64,000 nt of DNA from Prado023 sp963788325. Its GTDB lineage: Bacteria; Actinomycetota; Actinomycetes; S36-B12; CAIYMF01. The notes beneath the pieces were generated by a model. The model searched no databases, was not told the origin of the DNA, and saw only the letters and a program-made list of their open reading frames with translations. Both the position numbers and the translations under genes were made by a program. This document shows, piece by piece, positions 33,427-41,619 of the stretch (positions within the stretch are counted from its first letter, which is position 1; every line of letters starts with the position of its first letter). Location of the stretch: contig CAWBGJ010000009.1 in the NCBI GenBank assembly GCA_963788325.1, positions 472,849 to 536,848 of the forward strand, given 5' to 3'.

Positions 33427-34331
33427 AGTTCCGTCGCGAATCCGACTTGCAGCCGAGCGAACACCCGCTGTGCGACCCATACGAATACAGCGCCAGCCAG
33501 AACCATCAGCCAGAGCCGCGGCTCCCACGGTGAATCGAAGTAGCTCAGCTGGGCACCCTGCAGCGAATCAGCCCCGGGCCACAGTCCCTCGCGCAGGGCG
33601 ATCACCGCGTTGGTCAGGGGGTTGAGCATGTACACCTCGAACAGCCAGGTCGGATACCCACCCTCGACGACGGCGTCTCGCACGAGCGTCCACGGGTAGA
33701 CGATGGGCGTCATCCAGAAGAGGACCATCAGCCCCACCTCGGTCAGGAACTGCACATCGCGGGCATACACGTTCAAGGAGCCGAGAAGGAACGCAGCCCC
33801 AAGAGCGAACAACGTGACGATCAACAGGGCCGGTACGACGAAGCCGATGGAACTCCAGTTGGGGCCCTGCCGGGTCATGACGTAGCCCAGGGTCAGGACC
33901 AGAATCTGGAAGAACGAATTGATCAGGGACCCACCCACAGCGGCCATCGGAAGCAGTTCCCGGCGGAACGCCACCTTCTTCACCAGGGGCGCACCGCGCT
34001 GGATGGAGGTGGCGCCGTTGGTCGCCGACTCGTTGAATATGGAGATCGTGATGATCCCGCAGAAGATGTAGAACCCGAAGGCAGGGATGCGCTCGCCCAT
34101 CCCGAGGAAGACCCCAAGGACGAGGCCGTAGATCAGCAGCTGGGTGAACGGCTTGGCCATTGCCCACAGAACACCGAGAGCTGAATGCCGGTACCTCACC
34201 AGCAGTTCCTTGCGTAGGAAGGAGAACAGGAGCGGCCTGCTTGCCCACACGTCACGCAGGAAGGTAGAGAAGCCCCGTAGGAATGGCTCGCGCTGGTGGA
34301 CGACGACCATCACGTTTGGCTGCACTCCCAT
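33423..34331 (-). CDS. polysaccharide/teichoic acid ABC exporter permease (TagG/Wzm type)
   Basis: This is a 302-residue ABC-2 membrane protein with about six hydrophobic helices. The N-terminal cytoplasmic segment carries the family signature LRKELLVRYRHSALGVLWAM, followed by PFTQLLIYGLVLGVFLGMG. Near the C-terminus are LFWMTPIVYPW and LNPLTNAVIALREGL, both characteristic of TagG/Wzm/RfbD permeases. With the ATPase it forms the exporter that flips the lipid-linked polymer across the membrane. The ATG at 34331 follows a TATCAT hexamer by 9 nt, so a very short leader is likely. The gene diverges from rfbC. Confidence 0.9.
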   Translation of the reverse strand: MGVQPNVMVVVHQREPFLRGFSTFLRDVWASRPLLFSFLRKELLVRYRHSALGVLWAMAKPFTQLLIYGLVLGVFLGMGERIPAFGFYIFCGIITISIFNESATNGATSIQRGAPLVKKVAFRRELLPMAAVGGSLINSFFQILVLTLGYVMTRQGPNWSSIGFVVPALLIVTLFALGAAFLLGSLNVYARDVQFLTEVGLMVLFWMTPIVYPWTLVRDAVVEGGYPTWLFEVYMLNPLTNAVIALREGLWPGADSLQGAQLSYFDSPWEPRLWLMVLAGAVFVWVAQRVFARLQVGFATEL

Positions 34332-34340
34332 GATGGGCCG

Positions 34341-34346
34341 ATGATA
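34341..34346 (-). promoter_or_regulatory. -10 hexamer of exporter operon
   Basis: TATCAT on the minus strand ends 9 nt before the permease ATG. No Shine-Dalgarno sequence is seen, consistent with a near-leaderless mRNA. Confidence 0.45.
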
Positions 34347-34423
34347 GCGGCACAACGCGGGCCACTCGAAGCACCCTTGAGTCCCAAGCCTCGACGCCCT
34401 CCTCCTCGCTCCGCCCGGGGCAC

Positions 34424-34429
34424 TACCCT
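34424..34429 (+). promoter_or_regulatory. -10 hexamer of leaderless rfbC promoter
   Basis: TACCCT ends 6 nt before the ATG at 34436. It is one of the series of leaderless promoters with the same spacing in this locus. Confidence 0.5.
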
Positions 34430-34435
34430 TCCCTC

Positions 34436-35033
34436 ATGGACATCGCCCCGCTGGAGATCGAGGGCGCCTGGGTGGCCACACCCCGCATCCACGCCGATAC
34501 CCGTGGGGCGTTCCTCGAGTGGTTCACCGAACCGTACTTCGCAGCCGCAGTCGGTCATCGCCTCGATCTCGCCCAGGCCAACGCCTCGATCTCGGCAGCG
34601 GGGGTCCTGCGTGGCATCCACTATGCCGACGTCCCCCCGGGCCAGGCCAAGTACGTCACGTGCGTTCGGGGATCGGTAGTCGACGTCATCGTCGACCTGC
34701 GGGTCGGCTCGTCCACGTTCGGGTGCTGGACCTCGGTACGTCTGGATGACATCGATCGGCGTGCCGTGTACCTCTCGGAGGGCCTCGGCCACGGGTTCTG
34801 CGCGCTCGAGGATGACGCCACCGTGGTCTACCTGTGCAGCCAGGGGTACGCGCCCGACCGTGAGCGGGAGGTGCATCCCCTGGATCCCGCATTGGGCATC
34901 GACTGGGAGTTGGCCGGGCTGCCGCCCCAGCTGTCAGCCAAGGACGCCTCCGCACCGACCCTGGCGCAGGCGCGCGACGCCGGCCTGCTGCCGGAACTTG
35001 CACGAATGCCTGCAGCTTCGGGGGCGGCTGTGA
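34436..35033 (+). CDS. rfbC: dTDP-4-dehydrorhamnose 3,5-epimerase, frameshifted near the 3' end
   Basis: This is the third step of dTDP-L-rhamnose synthesis, a small cupin enzyme of about 198 residues. His62 (VLRGIHY), Lys72 (GQAKYV) and Tyr132 (TVVYLCS) fall at the positions of the catalytic residues in mycobacterial RmlC. SEGLGHGFCALEDDAT is also conserved. In the sequence as given, the frame does not stop but runs on to 36025, antisense to rfbD. Removing one base near 34994-34998 restores LHECLQLRGRL and a TGA at 35031-35033, giving a family-like length and an end 11 nt from the convergent rfbD stop. The end coordinate given here assumes that correction. Confidence 0.8.
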
Positions 35034-35044
35034 GTTCGCGCCGG

Positions 35045-35920
35045 TCAGCCCACGAACGAGGGCAGCGCCTCGACCAGCGCCTCGCGCCAGTCTCGGATCG
35101 GCGCGAGCCCAATGTCAGCCCACCGCTCATGAGCCAGCACCGAGTACGCCGGCCGCGGGGCGGGCCGCGGGAAGGCCTCGGTGGTGGTCGGGTGGACCCG
35201 CGCCGGGTCGGCGCCGATCAGCCGGTAGATCTCGCGCGTCAGGCCGAACCAGGTCGTGTGCCCCGAGGAGGTGCCGTGGTAGATCCCGGCCGGAGCTCGA
35301 GCGTCGGCCAGGGCCAGGATCTGGGCCGCGAGATCTCGGCTCCACGTCGGCTGGCCACGCTGGTCGTCGACCACGGACACCTCCGCTCGGGAGACCTCCA
35401 GGTCGAGCATCGTGCGCACGAAGTTGGGCCCGTGGGCGCCGTAGAGCCACGCCGTGCGTACGACGAGCCCACGCTCAGGGAGCGCGGCCAGGACGGCGAG
35501 CTCCCCGGCCAGCTTCGTCCGCCCATAGGCCGAGCGGGGCGCCGGCTCGGCGTCCTCGGCGTAGGGAGACGCAGCATCACCGGCGAAGACGTAGTCCGTG
35601 CTCAGGTGCACAAGCCGGATCCCCGGTCGCGCAGCAATGGCCTGCGCCAGAACCGCGGGCCCGTCGCCGTTGACCCGCAGGGCGAGCTCCTCGTGCTCCT
35701 CGGCGGCGTCGACGGCCGTGTAGGCCGCCGCATTCACGACCATCTCAGGAGCCACGGCTTCCAGGGCGGCGGCGACCGAGTCCGGGGAGGTGATGTCGAT
35801 CTCAGGCAGGTCCATGCCGACCACCTCGCGCCCGGCACCCGCCAGGACCTCCATCAGGTCATGACCGAGCATCCCGTGCGCGCCGACGACCAACCAGCGC
35901 GCAGGGCCCGCTCCGGTCAC
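35045..35920 (-). CDS. rfbD: dTDP-4-dehydrorhamnose reductase
   Basis: This is the last step of dTDP-L-rhamnose synthesis, an NAD(P)H-dependent reduction by an extended SDR enzyme of 291 residues. The nucleotide-binding motif is WLVVGAHGMLGHDL (N-terminus). It also has VVNAAAYTAVDAAEEHEELA, LVHLSTDYVFAGD, the catalytic YGRTKLAGE (Tyr-x3-Lys) and VVRTAWLYG, all RmlD hallmarks. The GTG start at 35920 overlaps the rfbB stop as GTGA, so the genes are coupled. Its 3' end faces rfbC. Confidence 0.94.
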   Translation of the reverse strand: MTGAGPARWLVVGAHGMLGHDLMEVLAGAGREVVGMDLPEIDITSPDSVAAALEAVAPEMVVNAAAYTAVDAAEEHEELALRVNGDGPAVLAQAIAARPGIRLVHLSTDYVFAGDAASPYAEDAEPAPRSAYGRTKLAGELAVLAALPERGLVVRTAWLYGAHGPNFVRTMLDLEVSRAEVSVVDDQRGQPTWSRDLAAQILALADARAPAGIYHGTSSGHTTWFGLTREIYRLIGADPARVHPTTTEAFPRPAPRPAYSVLAHERWADIGLAPIRDWREALVEALPSFVG

Positions 35921-36903
35921 AGTGCGGGCTTCGCTTCCTTCAACGGCCGCCACCACGCCTCGTTCGTCCGGTACCAGTCGACCGTCTCGGCCAGGCCGGC
36001 CTCGAAGGGCACCCGCGGCTCGTAGCCCAACTCCGCCGAGATCTTGGCGATGTCCACCGAGTACCGCAGGTCATGGCCCTTGCGGTCGGCCACCCTGGTC
36101 ACCATCTCCCAGCCGACGCCCATCGCCCCCAGCAGCTGCTCGGTGAGCTCTAGGTTGGTCAGCTCGGTGCCGCCGCCGATGTTGTACACCTCGCCCGCGC
36201 GGCCCTTGGCCAGCACCAGGTTGATCCCGCGACAGTGGTCATCGACGTGCAGCCAGTCGCGCACGTTGAGGCCCTCGCCGTACAGCGGCACGGGGATCCC
36301 GTCCATCAGGTTGGTGACGAACAGCGGGATGACCTTCTCGGGGAACTGGTGCGGGCCGTAGTTGTTCGAGCAGCGGGTGATCGACACGTCCATCCCGAAC
36401 GTGCGGGCGTATGAGCGCGCCAGCAGGTCCGAGCCGGCCTTCGACGCGCTGTAGGGCGAGTTCGGCTCCAGCGGACGCTCCTCGTCCCAAGAACCTGACT
36501 CGATCGAGCCGTACACCTCGTCGGTGCTCACGTGCACGAACTTCGACACGCCAGCGTTGAGGGCCGCCTGCAGCAGCGTCTGGGTGCCCAGGACGTTGGT
36601 CAGCACGAAGTCGGCAGCCCCCGTAATGGAGCGGTCCACGTGCGACTCGGCGGCGAAGTGCACCACCGCGTCGTGGCCCGGCATCAGTTCAGCGACCAGG
36701 TCGACGTCGCAGATGTCGCCCTCGACGAACCGGTACCGCGGCGAGTCGGCCACCTTGGTCAGGTTCGTCAACGTGCCGGCATAGGTCAGCTTGTCCAGCA
36801 CAGTGACCTGTGCTCCGGCCGTCTCGGGGTAGGCATCGGCCAGCTGCGCCCGCACGTAGTGGGAGCCGATGAAGCCCGCCCCGCCGGTCACCAGAATCCG
36901 CAC
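35917..36903 (-). CDS. rfbB: dTDP-glucose 4,6-dehydratase
   Basis: This is the second step of the dTDP-rhamnose pathway, an NAD-dependent extended SDR of 328 residues. It has ILVTGGAGFIGSHYVR at the N-terminus, VHFAAESHVDRSI, HVSTDEVYGS and the catalytic YSASKAGSDLLARSY, followed by NNYGPHQFPEKVIPLF, which is specific for RmlB. The GTG at 36903 has GGGAG 5 nt upstream; the GTG at 36909 is less well placed. The long upstream open frame to 37695 is antisense to rfbA and is not used. It is the first gene of the rfbB-rfbD operon, divergent from rfbA by about 100 nt. Confidence 0.95.
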   Translation of the reverse strand: MRILVTGGAGFIGSHYVRAQLADAYPETAGAQVTVLDKLTYAGTLTNLTKVADSPRYRFVEGDICDVDLVAELMPGHDAVVHFAAESHVDRSITGAADFVLTNVLGTQTLLQAALNAGVSKFVHVSTDEVYGSIESGSWDEERPLEPNSPYSASKAGSDLLARSYARTFGMDVSITRCSNNYGPHQFPEKVIPLFVTNLMDGIPVPLYGEGLNVRDWLHVDDHCRGINLVLAKGRAGEVYNIGGGTELTNLELTEQLLGAMGVGWEMVTRVADRKGHDLRYSVDIAKISAELGYEPRVPFEAGLAETVDWYRTNEAWWRPLKEAKPAL

Positions 36904-36993
36904 GATCACTCCCGTCCCGGCCCGGACCTCTCCCAGGCGTCTGCACACAGGGTAGCCGCGGCCCACGACCCCACCGTGCCGGCGAGCGTGCTT

Positions 36994-36999
36994 GACTGT
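36994..36999 (+). promoter_or_regulatory. possible -10 hexamer of leaderless rfbA promoter
   Basis: GACTGT (matching only A2 and T6 of TAnnnT) ends 6 nt before the ATG of rfbA. It has the same geometry as the stronger hexamers of this locus. Confidence 0.3.
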
Positions 37000-37005
37000 C
37001 GGCCC

Positions 37006-37881
37006 ATGAAGGGAATCGTGCTGGCCGGTGGGACTGGATCGCGACTGTGGCCGATCACCCGTGGCGTGAGCAAGCAACTGCTGCCCGTCTACGACAAGCC
37101 GATGGTGCACTACCCGATCGCAACCCTCATGCACGCAGGCCTGCGCGAGATCCTGATCATCACCACGCCTGAGGATCAACCCGCCTTCCAGCGCCTGCTC
37201 GGCGACGGCGCCGAGCTCGGGGTGGCTTTCTCCTACGTGGTCCAGCCCAGCCCAGACGGCTTGGCGCAGGCGTTCCTGCTCGGCGCGGACTTCCTCGACG
37301 GGCAGGGTGCGGCGCTGGTGCTCGGCGACAACATCTTCCACGGCCCCGGATTGGGCCGGCAGTTGCGCGACCTGCGCGACGTGGACGGTGGGCACGTGTT
37401 CGCCTACCGGGTCGCCAACCCGAGTGAGTACGGGGTCGTGGAGTTCGACGACACCGGCCGGGTGGTCTCCCTGGCCGAGAAGCCAGCTCAGCCCCGTTCG
37501 CCGTACGCCGTCCCGGGGCTGTACTTCTACGGGCCCGACATCGTGGACGTCGCCGGGACGATCGCACCCTCGGCGCGCGGGGAGTTGGAGATCACCTCGG
37601 TCAACCAGCACTACCTCGACCAGGGCCGGTTGACCGTGTCGGTGCTCCCGCGTGGCACGGCCTGGTTGGACACTGGCACGTTCCGCAGCCTGCACGACGC
37701 GGGCGAGTACGTCCGGGTCATGGAGGACCGGCAGGGCGTCAAACTTGCCTGCCTCGAGGAGATCGCCTGGCAGAACGGCTGGATCGAGGACGAGGGGCTG
37801 GCCGCGCTAGCCGAACCGCTGCTCAAGAGCGGCTACGGCGAGTACCTCGTGCGGCGCCTGGAGCAGGGACCCAACGCTTGA
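37006..37881 (+). CDS. rfbA: glucose-1-phosphate thymidylyltransferase
   Basis: This enzyme makes dTDP-glucose from glucose-1-phosphate and dTTP, the entry step to dTDP-rhamnose. The 291-residue protein opens with MKGIVLAGGTGSRLWPIT, then VSKQLLPVYDKPMVHYPI, VVQPSPDGLAQAFLLG, VLGDNIFHG, EYGVVEFD and TAWLDTGT. It lacks a left-handed-helix acyltransferase extension, as expected for RmlA. The ATG at 37006 begins the homology directly; longer upstream frames are rejected because they run antisense through rfbB. Together with rfbB, C and D it completes the pathway within 4 kb. Confidence 0.95.
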   Translation: MKGIVLAGGTGSRLWPITRGVSKQLLPVYDKPMVHYPIATLMHAGLREILIITTPEDQPAFQRLLGDGAELGVAFSYVVQPSPDGLAQAFLLGADFLDGQGAALVLGDNIFHGPGLGRQLRDLRDVDGGHVFAYRVANPSEYGVVEFDDTGRVVSLAEKPAQPRSPYAVPGLYFYGPDIVDVAGTIAPSARGELEITSVNQHYLDQGRLTVSVLPRGTAWLDTGTFRSLHDAGEYVRVMEDRQGVKLACLEEIAWQNGWIEDEGLAALAEPLLKSGYGEYLVRRLEQGPNA

Positions 37882-37973
37882 GACGGGCCTGAGACCGGCC
37901 GGCGACCAGCACGGGAGGCCCGGCACGGGACTGCCCCGGCACGCACCTGCCTACTGGCCGGTACGGACCGTGA

Positions 37974-37979
37974 CAGAAT
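37974..37979 (+). promoter_or_regulatory. -10 hexamer of leaderless glycosyltransferase promoter
   Basis: CAGAAT, in the context TGACAGAAT, ends 6 nt before the GTG at 37986. There is no Shine-Dalgarno sequence. Confidence 0.4.
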
Positions 37980-37985
37980 CGCGAC

Positions 37986-38948
37986 GTGCGCGCCACCGTG
38001 ACCAACCCACTGCCGGTGGCACTGGCGCACTACCAGGCCGAGCTCCTGGATTGCCTGTCCGGCGAGGCTGAGCTGATCGGCGACCCGGGCCACGAAGGCA
38101 TCGAGGGCCTGCACGGGGCACAGAAGGCCCAGCGGGCACTGACTCTCGTGGCCGACCGGCTGCGATCCCAGCCCTCGGACGTGCACCTCGTTCTCTGGCC
38201 GGCGTTCGGGTACTGGGACGCCCTGACCTGGGTGCCGATGGCCCGCCGCCAACCCGTGGTGATGGTGATCCACGACGTGGAGCCGCTGCGCGACCAGTTC
38301 GGCCATTCCCGGGCCGCGCGGGCGAGCTTCCGCTCCGCCGTCCGCCTCGGCGACCTGCGCGTCGTGTGCCACACCGATCATGGCGCTGACCGGCTCGAGG
38401 AGCTCGTCGGGGTGCGCGCCGAGGTGGTGCCCCATCCGATGCTCACCCCGGGGCGGCCACCCGAGGACCGGGATGCCCGGCCCCTGGTGCGGGTGCTGGG
38501 CCAGCACAAGACCTGCCGGGACCTCGAGGTCCTGCAGCAGCTGGCCGATGAGGACGCCGCGGACGAGTTCGACCTCGAAGTGTGGGGCCGGGGCTGGCCC
38601 GACCTCCCGGGCTGGCGGGTGCGCCCCGGCTTCGTCGACGAGCCGACCTTCAACCGGCTCGTGACGACCTCCGACGTTCTGGTGATGCCCTACCGCAGCT
38701 ACTGGCAGAGCGGGGTGACGGTGCGGGCCGCTGAGGCCTGTCGGCCGGTGGTGGGCTGGGACCATGATCAGCTGCGCTTCCTGTACGGGCAGGACTGGCC
38801 CGGTGCGGTTCCGCGCGGAGGATCGTGGCTGGACGCCGTCCGGCGGGCAATCGCGGCGCGGGCAGAGGTCACCGCCAGCGTGAACAGCGCCCACGACGCC
38901 GTCCGCGCGGCGTGGCACGGGTTCGTGGCAGGGGCCGGGCACGCATGA
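37986..38948 (+). CDS. GT-B-type glycosyltransferase-like protein
   Basis: This is a 320-residue protein with GT-B layout and no strong family signature. The N-terminal half contains DVHLVLWPAFGYWDAL and VVMVIHDVEPLRDQF. The C-terminal half contains VRVLGQHKTCRDLEVLQQLA, LEVWGRGWPDL, TTSDVLVMPYRSYWQSGV and AAEACRPVVGW. This resembles the donor-binding half of GT4-like enzymes, where an acidic residue normally binds the nucleotide sugar. It is a single domain without membrane segments. The stop overlaps the next ATG as ATGA, so the two transferases are co-translated. The donor sugar is unknown; rhamnose or galactofuranose would fit the neighbouring pathways. Confidence 0.7.
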   Translation: MRATVTNPLPVALAHYQAELLDCLSGEAELIGDPGHEGIEGLHGAQKAQRALTLVADRLRSQPSDVHLVLWPAFGYWDALTWVPMARRQPVVMVIHDVEPLRDQFGHSRAARASFRSAVRLGDLRVVCHTDHGADRLEELVGVRAEVVPHPMLTPGRPPEDRDARPLVRVLGQHKTCRDLEVLQQLADEDAADEFDLEVWGRGWPDLPGWRVRPGFVDEPTFNRLVTTSDVLVMPYRSYWQSGVTVRAAEACRPVVGWDHDQLRFLYGQDWPGAVPRGGSWLDAVRRAIAARAEVTASVNSAHDAVRAAWHGFVAGAGHA

Positions 38949-39862
38949 CCTGTGCGGCTGTCGTCGTCAGCTACAACCGCCGTGACCTCCTGCGCGAGGT
39001 ACTGGGAGCCCTGCAGGCCCAGACCCGGGCTCCGGAGGAGATCATCGTCGTGGACAACGGGTCCACCGATGGCAGCCGGGAGATGCTGACCGAGGAGTTC
39101 GCCGGGATCAGCGTGTACTTCTCAGTTGAGAACACCGGTGGCGCCGGGGGTTTCGCCCTGGGTGTGGACCTGGCCATGGCGGCCGGACACAGCAACGCCT
39201 GGCTCATGGACGACGACGCCGTCCCGCACGTCGACGCCCTGGAGAGGCTGCTGGACGCCGCGGCGCGCATCGAGGCCACCCGGACGCAGGGTCCGCGCCC
39301 GGGATTCCTGACCTGCCGCATCGTTGAGCCCGACGGCACACCGCTGACCATCTGGCAGCCAGCGCCGATCCCCGGCGCGGTGGCCCCCGTCCTCGGGGTG
39401 ACCCCTCTGCCGTGGAGCCCGTTCGTGGGCGTCCTGGTGAATCTCGACCTCGGCCGCCGGACCTTCCTGCCGATGGCGGACTTCTTCATCTGGCTCGACG
39501 ACCTCGAGTACACCGCCCGACTCGGTCAGGTCGCGACCGGCTACGCCGTGGAGGACGCCTTCATCACCCACCCGAACGGCGCCTACGTCAAGGGCGATTT
39601 CGGATGGCGCTTCGAGCACGTCGTGAAGAACCGGCTCTGGATCCTGCGCGGGCATGACCTTGCCATCAGGTCGGTGAAGCCCTCGCTGGCCAGGCAGCTG
39701 GCCCGGGCGATGGTCGGCCAGGCGGTGCGCTCGCAGGACAAGAGCGCCTACGTGCGTTCCCTGGGACGCGGCCTGCGTCGTGGACTCACCGAGCAGCCCA
39801 TGCGCCGGGCCCCCGGAGCCGCACTGCAGGGGCCGGACGCGTTGAGGTTCACCCGAGCCTGA
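38945..39862 (+). CDS. GT2 glycosyltransferase (rhamnosyl- or galactofuranosyltransferase type)
   Basis: This 305-residue GT-A enzyme has CAAVVVSYNRRDLLREVL, EIIVVDNGSTDGS and NTGGAGGFALG, then LMDDDAVPH as the metal-binding acidic motif and FFIWLDDLEYTARL as the likely catalytic region. The NTGGAGGF and MDDDxxP combination is typical of bacterial rhamnosyltransferases and GlfT1-like galactofuranosyltransferases. Both dTDP-Rha and UDP-Galf are made by neighbouring genes. The C-terminal 60 residues are Arg-rich. The ATG overlaps the previous stop. The stop codon lies inside a 17-bp tandem repeat. Confidence 0.85.
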   Translation: MTCAAVVVSYNRRDLLREVLGALQAQTRAPEEIIVVDNGSTDGSREMLTEEFAGISVYFSVENTGGAGGFALGVDLAMAAGHSNAWLMDDDAVPHVDALERLLDAAARIEATRTQGPRPGFLTCRIVEPDGTPLTIWQPAPIPGAVAPVLGVTPLPWSPFVGVLVNLDLGRRTFLPMADFFIWLDDLEYTARLGQVATGYAVEDAFITHPNGAYVKGDFGWRFEHVVKNRLWILRGHDLAIRSVKPSLARQLARAMVGQAVRSQDKSAYVRSLGRGLRRGLTEQPMRRAPGAALQGPDALRFTRA

Positions 39863-39913
39863 AGCTCACCCGCCCCTGAGGTTCACCCGATCCGCGGGTT
39901 CACCCGACCTGCG
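39846..39913. repeat. four tandem 17-bp repeats
   Basis: Four units of exactly 17 nt occupy 39846-39862, 39863-39879, 39880-39896 and 39897-39913. The first is GGTTCACCCGAGCCTGA. The others keep the core G[GC]TTCACCCG or GCTCACCCG and differ mainly in the last six bases. The first unit encodes the final residues and stop codon of the GT2 gene; the rest fill the gap to the convergent hydrolase. Confidence 0.8.
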
Positions 39914-39924
39914 AGGCCCTCGCC

Positions 39925-41493
39925 TCACGCACCCGCGCTGGCCCCCGGCAGGCAGACCGTGCCCTCGGCGGGCATGGTCCCGGCCAGCAGGTAGGCGTCG
40001 ACGGCCTCGTCGATGCACTGGGACCCCGAGGTGTAGGCGGTGTGCCCATCACCGTCGTAGGTGAGCAGCGTGGCGCTGTCGAGCTCCTTGGCCACCTCCA
40101 CCCCCCACTCGTGCGGGGTGGCCATGTCATAGGTCGTGGACACCACCAGGATCGGCGCGGAACCCTGCGCCCGGAAGACCGGCGGGTCACCAGCGGCCTG
40201 CGCGGTGCCCGGCCCCATCGGCCACTGCCAGCACGGCAGGTTCCCCCACGCCATGTAGGCGCCGAACACCGGCGCCTGCGCCGGCCACTCGCCAGCCAGC
40301 TCCTGGGCATGCTCCACCCCGCCGACCGCGGGTCGGTCCAGGCAGGACACCGCGTAGAACGCCTCGTTGCCGTTGTCGACGAACGTGCCGTCCGCCTGGC
40401 GCTGCGTGCGCTGGTCCATCATCTCCATGAGCACGCTGCCATCACCCTCGAAGGCGATCTCGAGGCCGAAGCGCAGGTCGGCCCAGTCACCGGGCGGGAA
40501 GTACAGGTAGCTCAGGATCGCGTAGGTGCCCAGCGCCTGGGTGAGCATGCGGTCCCCCACCCCCGGCAATGGGTTCTGGTCGAGGTCGGCGATGAACGTC
40601 TGGATCCGGGCGATCCCCTCGTCGACGCTTCCGGTCGGCAGGGGGCAGTCATCCTGCGTGGCGCAGTCGGCCACGAACCGGCGCAGCGCCACGTCGAAGG
40701 CCTTGGCCTGGCCCAGGGTGATCTCGTCGGAGTCCAACGAGCTCGGCAGCACCCCGTCGAGCACCATCCGGCCGACCCGCTCGGGGAACAGCTCGGCGTA
40801 CTGCGCACCCAGGTAGGTGCCGTAGCTCTTGCCCAGGAAGTCCAGCTGCTCCTCGCCCAGCACCGCACGGATGATGTCCATGTCCCGTGCCGCGGACTCG
40901 GTGTCCATGTAGGGCGCGATCTGCGGGGTTCGCGCCTTGCAGCCCTCCCCGAACAGGGCGGACGTCGCGGCGAGGTCGGCGACCTCGGCAGGTGTGTCCG
41001 GAGTGCCGTCAGCGGCGAACAGGGCGTCGAGCTTGGCGTCGTCGATGCAGTCCACCGGATCGGAGCTGATCACGCCCCGCGGGTCGAAGCCGATGACGTC
41101 GTAGGCGTCGACCACACCCGGGGTCAGGACCCCACGGGCAGCCCGGGCGTAGTCCACACCGGATCCGCCGGGGCCCCCCGGATTGAGCAGCAGCGACCCG
41201 ATCGGCTCGCCCTGGGCCTTGAGGCGGACCACCTCCAGCTCGAGGGTGTCCCGACCCGGATCGTCGTAGTCGACGGGGACCTTGACCCGGGTGCAGTCGA
41301 AGTCCCCGCCACAGCCCGACCAGCGCACGCCCTGCTCGTAGAACTCCGCGAGGTCCACGGGGACGTCGGACGCGCTGGTTGACGCCGGCGGCCTGGAGGG
41401 AGGCGGCGTCGGGTCAGCATCCGAGGTGCAGCCGACAGCCACGATCAGCGCTGCGGCACCCAGGGCGACCAGCCGGGCAGGACGTGCAGGCAC
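39925..41493 (-). CDS. secreted lipoprotein alpha/beta hydrolase (TAP-like peptidase)
   Basis: This is a 522-residue exported hydrolase related to Streptomyces tripeptidyl aminopeptidases (SlpD/SlpE/Tap). The signal peptide ends in a lipobox-like LIVAVGC near residue 22. LLLNPGGPGGSGVDY provides the oxyanion hole. The nucleophile elbow is LGKSYGTYLGAQYAELFP, with Ser in G-K-S-Y-G. The C-terminal TAP-like region has ILVVSTTYDMATP (the Asp) and GDGHTAYTSGSQC (the His). These enzymes remove short peptides from the N-termini of secreted proteins. The start follows GAGGAA. It lies convergent to the glycopolymer locus and is probably not part of it. Confidence 0.85.
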   Translation of the reverse strand: MPARPARLVALGAAALIVAVGCTSDADPTPPPSRPPASTSASDVPVDLAEFYEQGVRWSGCGGDFDCTRVKVPVDYDDPGRDTLELEVVRLKAQGEPIGSLLLNPGGPGGSGVDYARAARGVLTPGVVDAYDVIGFDPRGVISSDPVDCIDDAKLDALFAADGTPDTPAEVADLAATSALFGEGCKARTPQIAPYMDTESAARDMDIIRAVLGEEQLDFLGKSYGTYLGAQYAELFPERVGRMVLDGVLPSSLDSDEITLGQAKAFDVALRRFVADCATQDDCPLPTGSVDEGIARIQTFIADLDQNPLPGVGDRMLTQALGTYAILSYLYFPPGDWADLRFGLEIAFEGDGSVLMEMMDQRTQRQADGTFVDNGNEAFYAVSCLDRPAVGGVEHAQELAGEWPAQAPVFGAYMAWGNLPCWQWPMGPGTAQAAGDPPVFRAQGSAPILVVSTTYDMATPHEWGVEVAKELDSATLLTYDGDGHTAYTSGSQCIDEAVDAYLLAGTMPAEGTVCLPGASAGA

Positions 41494-41619
41494 CGATTCC
41501 TCATCTCGCCGAGGGGATCACACGGGCGCGCCGCGGTGCACGCGACGGGCAACGACTGGCCCAAGGCTACCTGTTGCTCAACCTGCGGCCATGCGGGCCG
41601 GCGCACCCGACGAGTCCGC

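Noticed and set aside
34436..36025. rfbC as a 529-residue protein
   Set aside because: Everything after about residue 190 is antisense to rfbD and has no RmlC similarity. A single-base correction gives a normal stop.
35917..37695. 592-residue frame containing rfbB
   Set aside because: The first 264 codons are antisense to rfbA. The RmlB fold and Shine-Dalgarno sequence place the start at 36903.
10926..39862. Prophage or integrative element carrying the glycopolymer locus beside tRNA-Thr
   Set aside because: There is no integrase, no duplicated tRNA end that I could find on the far side, and base composition similar to flanking DNA. The tRNA is intact with encoded CCA.
39846..39913. CRISPR array
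   Set aside because: Only four 17-bp units that abut with no spacers, and no cas genes in the window.
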